Shown: one piece after another, positions 45,411 to 55,962 of the stretch
Layout of the letters: every line of letters begins with the position of its first letter
Numbering within the stretch: position 1 is the stretch's first letter
Source: Brassica napus
Taxonomy: Eukaryota > Streptophyta > Magnoliopsida > Brassicales > Brassicaceae
DNA: 64,000 bases
Direction: 5' to 3'
Assembly: GCF_020379485.1 (NCBI RefSeq)
Contig: NC_063442.1
Location: forward strand, 12,115,509-12,179,508
The notes under the pieces: model-generated
The model's input: the letters and a program-made list of their open reading frames with translations, nothing else
Told to the model about the DNA's origin: nothing
Database searches by the model: none
Program-made: the position numbers and the translations under genes

Positions 45411-48083
45411 TCATCCTATAGGCCTCTGGCATGTGATCTTGTTGTGCCCTCCTGTGCCACATCTGCTGCACTTGTGGGACTGAGATTTAGATCCAGGAAC
45501 CCCAAACTCGCCAACGGATCTCTTTCTCTTTGTAGGAGGGCGTCCACTTTTCTTTTTGGTAGCTGGAGGTGGGCAAGACAGTTCATCAATATTCTCTGGA
45601 TAGGTGGACGTTGACAACTCTCCACCAGGATGTATGCTTTCAGCATAAGCTTTAGCCCACGTTTCTGTCAAGTGAGAAGCATCAACAAAACGGTTTTCAT
45701 CTCTCTTGATATGCTTAGCAGCAGCGATGGCATGGATGCAGGGGATCTTGTCAATGTCGAAAACATTACATGTGCAATGCCGCTTCTCCAAGTCAACAAC
45801 AAACTTCATTGTTTCATCCTTCACCTCAAACTCGCTTCGATCAACTTGATACACATTCAACAACATTGCGGCCCCTAACCTAGATACCAATTTCTGCACA
45901 ACTTTTGGAGTAACCAGGTGCTTATGTTTCGCAGCCGCTTCGCGTCGCTCAAAAAACCAAGTGGTCATCGTCAATCTGATAGTTTCAAGGAGAGAGATAA
46001 TGGGCAACTCACGAGGCATCTTCAACATAGAATTGAGAGACTCTGCAATGTTGGTAGTCATGATATTATACCTGTTCGCAGGCGCATAGCTTCGTGCCCA
46101 CTTCCTAAAATCAGACTCTTCCAGATACTTAGCCAATTCAGGACATTTATCCTTTATGTCCTTGAAGATTAACCAGAACTCGTGACACGTATAGGCATCA
46201 GCAGCGCTTTCCACCAGAGGTAGCAACCCAGTCTTCGCATATGTAGGAGTGATGTTGCGGAGCAGATGGATCCTGCAAATTCCATGGTGAGATAAGGGAT
46301 ATACATCCTCCAACGCTGAAGAAATGGAGTTAGCCCTGTCTGATACAAAAACAAGATCCGAAGCGTCCGGGATCTTCTGGCTCAAACCTCTAAAGAACCA
46401 TTTCCAAGAGGCGCCGTTTTCTGCGTCAACCACTGCAAAGGCGAGAGGATATAGATGATAATTCCCATCTTGAGCACAAGCTGCCAATAAAGTCCCATTG
46501 AATTTTCCCTTCAGAAATGTACCATCTACTGCAATAACTCTCCTCATCAATGAGAATCCCCTTATCGATGGACCAAAAGCCACAAATGCATACTTGAACT
46601 TTCCTGCAGCATCAACATGTTGATAAGTCAAGGAACCAGGGTTTGTTTCTGTGATTTTATACAACCACCTAGACAAATTGTAATAGCTGTCTTCAGGAGT
46701 CCCTCTAACCAAAATCTGAGCTTCTTCTCTCACTCTCCAAGCTTGTTTGTAATTGATGTGAACACCATGCAGCATCCTGACCTGTTCAATGATCTGTTTC
46801 GGTTTGAGACCTTCCTTTTTTTCTCCATAATTGCTGGAAATCAAAGAACCCAACAACTTTGCAGATGCTTGTCTGTGGTTGGCTTTCCTGTGTGTTGTAT
46901 CGCATGTATGCTCATGAACATACTTTTTAACAACGAAAAAATCTGAAACAGGTAGCTTGATAGCACGCATCCTCCACGTGCAATTTTCATCAACACAACT
47001 CAAAAGCACTCTTGACTTGTTAGAAGAGACAGTCTTGTACTCAAACTTCCACTCTAAAGCCCATTTCTTCATCCTCAACATCAACTCTCTCTTTGTCTTA
47101 AAATAGCTATTCACCTTAATATCGCCAGCTACTCTCGTGTTTGGTGAAAGTCCAATATGGACAGGGCTAAAATCCGGAAGAGCATTCAGAGGAACTGTAG
47201 AAACACCTTCATATAGAAGACTCTGCAAAAGTCAAGTAGTTCTCTAAGGCATAATACTTGATTATGAAGCATATCATGCAAACACAAACAGAAAAAGGGA
47301 ATTAGGGACAATGTACCTGTTTTTCACTCTGCACAGTAGAAAGAATCACTGGATTGGCATTCAATGGAACAGTAGAAGCAAATGTATCAGAAGCTTGAAT
47401 GTTACAGCTAGCTGAATCAGTACTAAAATCCGGAAGATCATTCAGAGGAACTGTAGAAACACCTTCATATAGAAAACTCTGCAAAAGTCAAGTAGTTCTG
47501 TAAGGCATAATACTTGATTATGAAGCATATCATGCAAACACAAACAGAAAAAGGGAATTAAGGACAATGTACCTGTTTTTCACTCTGCACAGTAGAAAGA
47601 AGCGCTGGATTGGCATTCAATGGAACAGTAGAAGCAAATGTATCAGAAGCTTGAGTGTTACAGCTAGCTGGATCAGTACTAACCTGCAAAAGTCAAGTAG
47701 TTCTGTAAGGCTTAATACTTGGTTATGAAGCATATCCTGAAAAGTCTAAGTAAGAAAAAAATCATACAAACCTTAACACACAAACGACAGGTTCCATCAA
47801 ATGCTCTAGTCTTGGAAATGAAAGTTCTGAGCTGACGAGTATTACCTATCGAGAGTGGGGGGAAACTTTCAATAATACATTTCTTATCCAATGAAAAACC
47901 ATAACTCAAACTGATTTCTTCCTCTTTAACACTAAAATCTTCAGAGACAATCTTCATCAAATCTTCATACAGTAGATCTTCTTCTATGGAAATGATTGAT
48001 GCATTCCTCTTCAAATCAACAAGAAACTCCCACTGGAGAGATTCTTTTGAGATCCATTGTCCACAGATGCACAAAACTTCCAT
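45411..48083 (-). CDS. MuDR/MULE transposase
   Basis: Four exons: 48083-47772, 47683-47573, 47478-47317 and 47222-45411, 798 aa. Exon 1 (MEVLCICGQWISKESLQWEF) is the PB1-like N-terminus of plant MuDR proteins. Exons 2-3 are short duplicated spacers. Exon 4 has the Mutator DNA-binding zinc domain (SYFKTKRELMLRMKKWALEW ... CVDENCTWRMRA) and the MULE DDE core. The core residues are Asp in IAVDGTFLKG (about residue 428), Asp in VFVSDRAN (about 490) and Glu in NIAESLNSM (about 589). A SWIM zinc finger follows (CTCN...CIHA, about 678-692), then a C-terminal CCHC knuckle (CSRCGTGGHNKITC, about 780-793). All key residues and the frame are intact, so the protein could be active. It is transcribed from the right-hand end towards the element's centre. 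Confidence 0.93.
47226..47690 (-). repeat. Tandem duplication covering transposase exons 2 and 3
   Basis: Two direct repeats of roughly 250 bp (about 47226-47480 and 47485-47690). Each contains an exon encoding ASCN, QASDTFASTVPLNANP and STVQSEKQ, plus the same intron sequence (TCAAGTAGTTCT, ACTTGATTATGAAGCATATC). Confidence 0.8.
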
Positions 48084-48232
48084 TGTTCTACAAAATCAAC
48101 TTCAATTCATCAACAAATGAATAATATATAACAAAACCTAGATAATGTATAACAAAATGAAATGATTCAAACCTTAATCAAAATCAGACACACGAGAGAG
48201 AGAATGAGATGAATAGACGTAGAAACGACAGA

Positions 48233-48420
48233 TCAATTGAGAAACGACGACGACGACGATAAATAAACGGAGAGACGACGACGACGGATCAACGGAGAGG
48301 CGAAGACGACGACGGAGAGACGACGACGACGGAGAGACGACGACGACAACGACGGAGAGACGACGACGGAGAGACGACGACGACAACGCCGGAGAGACGA
48401 CGACGAAGAAAGACAGCGAT
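48233..48420. repeat. Subterminal GACGAC/GGAGAG minisatellite
   Basis: Runs of GACGACGACG alternate with GGAGAGAC over about 190 bp in the leader of the transposase gene. The reverse complement (GTCGTCGTCTCTCCG) resembles the 21-bp units at the left end, so the two arrays mirror each other. Confidence 0.75.
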
Positions 48421-48497
48421 GAGGAGAAGAAGAAGCGATGAAACGAGGACGGCCACAAATTGATTTCAAAATTGTTTTTTAAATTAGTTAAAGAAGA

Positions 48498-48607
48498 GGG
48501 CATAAGGGTAAATTGCCCCTTTAATGAAACCTATTTTTGTGACTTCTGATCCTGAGTGCTAGTTTGGGGAGGAAAACTTGGTTTAGTGTTCTTTGTGTCA
48601 TTTTCTC
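48498..48607 (-). repeat. MULE terminal inverted repeat, right
   Basis: Inverted partner of 29168-29279. The inner 48 bases are nearly identical; the outer half is diverged. Confidence 0.85.
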
Positions 48608-48616
48608 TAACAACAA
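48608..48616. repeat. 9-bp target-site duplication of the MULE, right
   Basis: TAACAACAA, identical to 29159-29167. Confidence 0.85.
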
Positions 48617-50600
48617 CTTGGTTATGATATTTTAAATATTTTATTTACCTTTAGACATTCACAACCGTTGATCACATGCATGTATTTTTTTTCCTTCTCC
48701 CTCTCATTTTATTTTCCCCCTATCATTTTATTTGATATGCATTTTTCTAATTAAATATAAACCATTCAAATGATTATGCTGATAAAAATGTAGAAATTTT
48801 TCTGTGTATGCTGTAATTTAATTTTCTTAAATGGACATATATTTTTCATAAAATTATAGTTTTGTTTTTTTCATAGTTAGTTTTGTTGTGTAATATTCTA
48901 TAAAAAACATAGAATAGAAACATAATTTTATAATAAATAACAATATGCTAACAGTATAATATGTGTAATTCCTTGACAATCTTATTACTTTGAAATCTCT
49001 TCTCTCAAATTTTACTATATACAAAGAACAACATATCTCAGGTGAAATAGACAAAAAAAAATTTGTAACGATTATTGTACTTATTGAATATACTATAATA
49101 TTTTATGAACATAGTATAGAACCTTAAAATCTTCGTCTTCCTCCGTTCTGTTCTCCTTCTTTCTCTTCCTCTTTCATCCTTCATCCTCCTCCTCCTTCTT
49201 CCTCCTCCTCCTATATCCTCATGTCTCGTCCTTCTCTTCTAAATAGTATACAATATATAGATCAATGTATACTATTTCTCTTCCAAAAAGAGTATAGTTT
49301 TACTTTTTGTTTTGCGTATACATAATAGACGCGCTGTTAAAGAAAAAGTGGTACAATTTTGCTTACAATTGTCACATAAAAAAAACACCGTAAAATGGGT
49401 GAATCCTTTATGAATATTCAGCAAATTGAGCCTAACTTTACAACAAGTGACATTATAACTTTTAAGAACCGAAATTGAAAGAAAAAAGGAATGTAAATAT
49501 CGATAGTTTCACTAATAAAAGAATGAAGACGTCGACTATGATTTGATGGAATTGACTTTTTCCTAATTTGTGACCGAAACGTGAAGGACTCTTTTTTGCC
49601 AAAAGGACTTTGCATTAGACCAAACTGACCAGACAACTAGACAAGCTAAGCTAGTAAATTAGAACCAAACAAAGTGCTTCGAGATTAGGCTATTCAAGAT
49701 ATTGTTGAGTTGGTTAATTTGTCGACTAAATTTCTGTTAAAATTTGAAGGCAAAATTATTACAGAATTATACGTCATATACTAAAAACAACTAAAATAAA
49801 TTATTGACATTTTCTTTATCAAAGTCTTTATCCGGAAACGAAATTTTAATTTACTACCTTCCTTGCTAAAAAATAACTTTTTTATACAAAAATTGTATGT
49901 TTGTCTTCTTTTATCTATAATTTCACTGTTTTGTTTAGCGGAGATGTGTAAATCCAAAACTAACTCTCCAATGACATACGAACACAAGCATATATCCGTG
50001 TCACTAATTATCAATAATTCAAATAACTGAATTAAACCAAATAATTAATAAATTTAAAATAAATAGAATTTAATCTAAAATTAAGCTGAATAAATCGGAA
50101 AACAAAAATAAAATACGACGATCCCAAAACACACCGTCCATGTATCATTAACTCTTCAGTTTCACTTGAAAAAGAAGAAAACAAGGAAATCATAACAAAT
50201 AAACCTTTAGTGAAGTATGAGATAGACATGTAGTGAAGTATGTGATGCTAAGCATACATCCCACTAATTTTAAAATCAATCGGTTTAATTAACAATTAAA
50301 TCATGTAAATCTCTATTTCCGGTTTAAACAAAAAATAAAATAATTAACACATATGACATCAGTTAAACTTGATCCACTGAGACAAATCATACTTCGAAAC
50401 TAAACCATCCATAACAAAAATGCTACACTAATATGGGATGGTAGAGAATATATCTTATTTTAGCCAAGATCGGAGATGGATCGGCGGCAAACACACTGGA
50501 ATAGATACACCTTGTCCCACAAAACTTGGCCTAGGTTTACGAAGATATCACTTGCTGCACACAAGTCGCACATACGGTTTCATGGTTACGCCCTATTAAA

Positions 50601-50647
50601 GACACGTTTCGGGATGGATAAAAAAAAAGACACGTTTCGGGATGGAT
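50601..50647 (+). repeat. 19-bp direct repeat separated only by an A run
   Basis: GACACGTTTCGGGATGGAT at 50601-50619 and 50629-50647, with nine A residues between. This is consistent with a retroposition that inserted little more than a poly-A tail. Replication slippage is an alternative. Confidence 0.5.
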
Positions 50648-50709
50648 TGCATGCAACATTGAAAACTTTTTACCTCAACTAAATCCTTTTTCTTTTTAGT
50701 CAATTTTTT

Positions 50710-51375
50710 TGGAAAAATTCTATTAAAATATCTCAACTAGTTTTTTAACCTTTTAATGCCCAAATTTTTTACTACCCAATTTAATAACTCAACAGGTTAT
50801 TTTTTTAATTTTAATATACTGACTTTAAAACACAGTTCATTTTAATACTAAAACTATTCTTATTTTAATCAAAAATATTAAAAAATTTAAAACAAAATTT
50901 ATAAAATCTTCAAAATCCAAAACAAATCTAAAATGTTTCTAATTTTATCTTAAGTCTTAGGAATAAAAAACTAAATTATGGATAACCTTAATTTTTTAAT
51001 TTATTAATTTTAATATCAAAATTAAATTATTTTCTGAAACTTTAAATATATTTATTTACTTTTAGTTCAAAATTAAGTTTTTCTAAATTTTAAAATTTTC
51101 ATCCAAAATTTAGTTACGTTTACTCCTAAAATTTAAAATTAATTATTTTAAGATTTATTTTTGAATCTGGAAGATTATTTTCACATTTGTTTAAAAATTA
51201 TTAATATTTTTGATTAAAATAAACATACTTTGAATATTAAAATGAGCACTGTTTTAAAGCCAATGCATTAAAATGAATAAAATAATTACTGGAAGTATCA
51301 AACTGCGTAGTAAAAAAGTTTAGGTATTAAAAAAATAAAGAAAATTGGTTGGAATATTTTTATAGAAATTTTTCT
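50710..51375. mobile_element. AT-rich element with long terminal inverted repeats
   Basis: The left 165 bp (GGAAAAATTCTATTAAAATA...; TTTTTTACTAC; ACTTTAAAACA; TTATTTTAATCAAAAATATT) reappear as the reverse complement at the right end (51190-51375). Interior about 300 bp without coding potential. Long inverted repeats suggest a Mutator-type non-autonomous element or foldback. The exact ends and target duplication are unclear. Confidence 0.6.
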
Positions 51376-51790
51376 TTTTCTATTTTCCTTTCAACAAGTT
51401 TTTCTTCTACAAGGAACATAAACTCGGAAGAAATAACCGGTCAAATTCGTTGTATGATAGACTTTTTGGAAAGACTGAAATCCCTACAACAATATTCTTT
51501 AAAAAAATATTACATGATAATACCAAATCTAAAGAAGCAAAATAAATGGAGAAGATGTTTAATTATTCACGAATCAACACGATTGGTGATTATATAAGCA
51601 AATCAATATGAAGTTCAATGTAAGATTCTACACATTGTCGTACCAAAATTCTCCGCTATACTTTGAAAATTACAGAACTTAAACCCTGTGCGACAAAAAA
51701 AAAAAACAGAAGCGAAAACGCTTTTCTCGAATCAGAAGGTTCTTCATTCTTACTTCCCAAGTTTTGAATAAAATCAAAGACGAAACAATC

Positions 51791-54350
51791 TCACTGGACA
51801 AGGTTATTCTTCCTAGGATCTTTCACTTCTATCTCCCAATGCCTATCAGGCAGACTATCGTTCTCAGCGATTTTCCTCCACTTCTCAATCCTATACTTCA
51901 TTTTCTTATTCAAACCACAATAACCTTTCAACTGCTCTGACATCTTGTCATAAACTTTCCACCATTTTTCATGCACTGAATCGCTGGCAAACACGCGCCT
52001 TAAACTCATGTCCCAATTGCAATCATAGTCTCTATAACATACCCATGGCTTCAGTCCCAAGTAGTGCACACCCTCTAGATCATCTGGAAGATCGCGTGTT
52101 CCTTTAAAATTTTCGTCAAAGTACTTCATTGTGTTCACGCGTTTCGATAACCTGTGCCACCATACAAAAATCTCATTGAGGAATCCTTGGTCTCCTCCAT
52201 TGTATGACTCTATCTTGGAGGATTTCTCCATTAGATCTTTAAAAAGACATGCTGATGGCTCGACAATCTGATGCAAAAAATATTTATTAATACTTTATAA
52301 TTGATTTATGAATTGATATCGCCCAGAACACGCAAAATAAAATCTGTTGTCTAACGTTTTTTGACAGGAAAAAAAAGCAGTAGATTATTGAAAACCATAA
52401 GTTAATGCTAAGAAAATATGCCATCTTCTACTGTGAAAAAAGGAATCTGAAGAAAATAGAACAAAATAGATTAAGATATCGACTTTTATTTTCTCGAACA
52501 TTTCACCAAATTATTTGTAAGAATGTATAATAATTAATTAATTTATTTGGATTACCATGATTCCGGAGTTGAATAACACTTTGTCGTTGCCTGCAGCTGA
52601 GAGTTGGGGATAGTAGAAGAGATGATCAAGCTTCTTGACGACGATAAAATCTGCATCTATGAACAAAAGTTTATCGTAGTCAGTTACTTGCCACACACGC
52701 AATTTGCTGTAGTTCCATTCATTGTAAGAGTCCTTCTCCGCGAAAGGGCTGCGGATTCTGTCAATCAGCCGCAGATTCCAACCCGCGGAGCTGAGACCGA
52801 TAAGGGACCTGTTTGTTATGGACCGATCGTGGAGGAGAATCATGTCCTTATTCGATCCTGATTGTCTTATGCTTTGTGCTAAGGCTATTGCCCCACAGAC
52901 ATAGGCCTCGGACGAGTGTAGTACCGTCACGTAGGCCACTCGATGCTTACGGATTGCAACAGATGTAAGATTATCTTTATTTTTTGGTCTCCATGCTTCT
53001 TGGCCTGTAAATGACATTATGACAATAGGTCAAAACTCGCGACTGAGGTAACGAACAAGGAATATTTTGATTAAAAAGACAATGCGAAGGAAGAATAGAA
53101 AGAGGAAAATCTGGTGAATAATTTTTTTGTGGTAAGCATGTTTACTGTTGATTAAAATAATTAAATTGAGGGAATGCATACTCTGCCGCACGACCAAATC
53201 ACACCAACTATTAACCTCATATTACTTATTTTCACTAAAGTAATGATCCACCAATAAACCCATTCAACAGAACTTGATTAACAAAACAAAAATGCAAATG
53301 CATGATGCATGAAGTCGTCTCTACATTTTAACAAATTTATATAGAGTTCAATACTAATTAATAATTATATGCCTCTTACATATATGATGGTTACATGTAA
53401 TAAGTCTACAGGAAAGGTTAAAATGTAGAAGTTACTTAAAAGTTTGTTATGTATATTTTATAAAGAAAAAAAAAATAATACATATGAAATTAATATAAAA
53501 ATACACAAAAAAAAAAGAATAAAGAAGGAAAGAATAAAAAATTACCAAGTTGAGCAAATGGAGAAGCAACGTGACATGAACCAACAGGCATGAGAAGCTT
53601 CTGCTTCAACCTTGGGAGATTAGGCTTATACACCCAATAGTCATCCACGCGCCTAACGCGCTCATCGCACTTGAAGATCTCATGCATGGGCCCACACGAC
53701 CCGACGAACACAACGTACACCGTCGAATCAACCTTCGTCAACCCACTCTTGACAGCAAGATTCGCCGCAGCCAAATTGACCTGAAGCCTGAAAACATCCC
53801 TTAGTCCTTTATTCTCCGACCAACCATCGCACGGAACCTTTGCAACGATGACATCCACGTCAGCATTAGAACCTTCGGGCTTAGGGAGAGGGATCTCCGG
53901 GCATTGAGAATTTTCCTCGTCGATCCACTCCGGGAAGAGACTATTCCAAGTAAGACTCACCGGTAGAGGATCAAGCGACACGTGGACGTTCTCCATAATC
54001 GACGGACCATTAGCCTCAAAGCTCTCACGCTCTTGCTCTTCGATGTTAAGGAAGCCTATTCGGAGTTTCTTTGCCGGTAGATAGTCACGGACAAGTCGGA
54101 GCCATCTTGGGTTTTTGCTGACTACCGGGGCAGGAAGATCAATCCGTATATCGGACGACGATGGAGAAGTGATGATTTGGTTTGAAATAGAAAAGGGTTT
54201 AAAGGATACTATCAAACCTACAAGTGATAATGAGATTAGTATTAGATAGACCATGAAGATTTTCCCTCTAGAATTTTGTGTTTTTGCCCCCATCTTTAAA
54301 TCTCTCTCCGTTACGTTTTTGTACCTATAAACCTTTGAACGCATCTTCAT
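51791..54350 (-). CDS. GUX4: Glucuronosyltransferase of GT8 family (GUX4/PGSIP4-like)
   Basis: Three exons: 54350-53546, 53004-52556 and 52267-51791, 576 aa. Type II membrane protein: a short cytosolic N-terminus, then one transmembrane segment (IFMVYLILISLSLVGLIVSF, about residues 31-50), then a luminal catalytic domain. The GT8 DxD motif is in LLFIDADFIVVKK (about 385-387). Upstream is HRVAYVTVLHSSEAYVCGAI, and downstream are LFNSGIMV and HYLGLKPWVCYRDYDCNW, as in plant PGSIP/GUX enzymes. GUX enzymes transfer glucuronic acid to xylan in the Golgi; for GUX4 the in-plant role is unsettled. Synteny with OZ2 and the SANT gene favours GUX4 (At1g54940) over its duplicate GUX5. The start chosen is the first Met; internal Mets at residues 3 and 20 are possible. 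Confidence 0.9.
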
Positions 54351-55232
54351 TCTCTAATACGTGAAGCTATATATATGTGTGTGTTTTAATTCCTGCGTGT
54401 TGGTAGCATGACTGATTTGCATGGACGCACGTTGGTGTGAAAGTCAATTTGTTTCTCTCTCTCGCTCTTTATACGATTGCTTCGTTCGTATGATTATGTG
54501 AATCCCACGCGTGTAGTGGTCGTGTGTGTCGTACTTATAGAACCCAAATTTTAAACATTATTGAAGTATATGTATTGGATTAATGTACTCAAATGCGCTT
54601 TTGATGATTAATAAAATTCTTGGTTCACTTCACACCAGCGTCCTTAAAGAAAAAAAGTAGCCAAAAGATAGAAAAGGAAAAAATATATAGTAATTGGTTA
54701 GGGACATACATAGAAAAATATCAAACTTAAGCTGTTTATGCTCTATCTTAAAAATTGAGTGATTTGTTCCCGTATTGGTCTAATATATCTTCTGTTCTCA
54801 TACAAGTCAAAATCACTGACACAAATTCATCTTTTAACGTTTTAGGATGATCATTAGTCTTTTAATCCTCAAAGATGAAATAGCTGGAAAAGTCCCATAA
54901 GTATAAACATATATGTAACCAATTGTCTAAACTCTAAAGACTTTGTTTTAATAAAATATCATATATGTAATGTAAAAACTAAATTTTAGAAGTTAGTTAA
55001 CAAATTAAGTAAATTTCAAGAATATAAAATTGAAAATCTATGCAGATATTATGTACTAAAACAATAAATATATATAGATATTACTAACATATTATTTGAG
55101 GATTAAAAGCTAAAACATTATATAGAAATATATAACATAAAATTTGAAGCAAATAGAAAAGATAAAATAGTAATATATATAAGGATTTATATATATATAT
55201 ATATATAAGAAAATTATACTATATATATAAAT

Positions 55233-55429
55233 GGCCGGCTCAAAGATATTATGGACCCTTGGGCAAAATAATTTTATTTTTTTTAACATATATTTATAGA
55301 TAGTTTAAAAAAAATTGGGCCACTACTCCTAAATTTTTTTTTAAATGGGCTCCTTTACTAATACTATTTTTACAAAAACAAAATGAGCCCGAAGCTCGCG
55401 CCCTTTGCCCCTACCCTTAAGCCGGTCTT
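55233..55429. mobile_element. Short element with GGCCGGCTC inverted ends
   Basis: Begins GGCCGGCTCAAAG and ends CCTTAAGCCGGTCTT. The two ends are imperfect inverted repeats. About 200 bp, AT-rich interior, flanked by TA-rich DNA. The superfamily is not determined. Confidence 0.4.
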
Positions 55430-55561
55430 GTATATATATATTGGCTGAATTTATTTTTTCTTTGGATTAACCCGATCTCTTATCTCCATATGGTACATCT
55501 CAATTTGTAATCTAGGTTTCAAAACTCAACGTTTTCTCTTTATTATACCCTCATTCTTTTA

Positions 55562-55714
55562 GGGTATCTACATCCCTACTCTATAATTTATTCTATAAAT
55601 GAAGTGGAAAATTGAGTATAAAAAAATCACTTCATTTATGAAATAATTTTTTGTTCATGCTCTATTTTCTATTCCAATTTTGGAATAAATTATGGACTAG
55701 GGACGAAGATGGTC
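55562..55714. mobile_element. Tourist-like MITE
   Basis: A 153-bp element flanked by TTA on both sides (55559-55561 and 55715-55717). Ends are GGGTATCTACATCCCTACTC and, reverse-complemented, GACCATCTTCGTCCCTAGTC. Inverted repeats with a TTA duplication indicate the PIF/Harbinger group. Confidence 0.65.
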
Positions 55715-55962
55715 TTAGTTGAATCTTTCATTTTCCGATGATAAAGACGCTGGATTTTCTTGTCTCCCATAGTTTTATATTTATAAAATCACATTAAATA
55801 CATATTAGGAGCAAAAATGTATATTTAAATTATAATTATAAAAAAAGTGAAATTGCATCCTATATATACAATTTTTTCTCTAATTAAGTTAATACCATAA
55901 ATCCCACACCATCATGTATGTATTAAGTTAGACACAAAACTTGTTACATCATATGTATCTTA

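Larger units (their letters stand above)
29168..48607. mobile_element. Complete 19.4-kb Mutator-like element with transposase and Ulp1-like genes
   Basis: The left end (GGGCAATTGTCAATAATAG) and the reverse complement of the right end (GAGAAAATGACACAAAG) start terminal inverted repeats of about 110 bp. The outer half is diverged. The inner 48 bp are nearly identical (AAGTCACAAAAATAGGTTTC, then ATTAAAGGGG, then AATTTACCCTTAT). A perfect 9-bp duplication brackets the ends. Inside are two plus-strand DUF1985-Agenet-Ulp1 genes, a minus-strand coiled-coil gene and a minus-strand MuDR transposase, converging on a non-coding core with tRNA-like units. The gene set resembles the Ulp1-carrying (KAONASHI-type) MULEs of Arabidopsis, known from the literature. 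No stop or frameshift was seen in the four genes. A 1.4-kb hAT sits inside. Confidence 0.9.
48617..51790. other. AT-rich intergenic DNA
   Basis: No supportable gene. It contains a pyrimidine-rich microsatellite (49130-49235, CTT/CTC runs), a direct repeat split by an A run (50601-50647) and a long inverted-repeat element (about 50710-51375), plus the 3' flank of GUX4. Confidence 0.5.
54351..55962. other. Promoter side of GUX4 and MITE-rich intergenic DNA
   Basis: No gene. Contains the GUX4 5' flank with CT-rich sequence at 54450-54470, AT-rich DNA with (TA)n runs, and two short transposon copies at 55233-55429 and 55562-55714. Confidence 0.5.

Noticed and set aside
48174..48503. Ser/Arg/Val-rich 109-aa minus-strand frame
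   Set aside because: Generated by the GACGAC/GGAGAG minisatellite and its flanks in the transposase leader.
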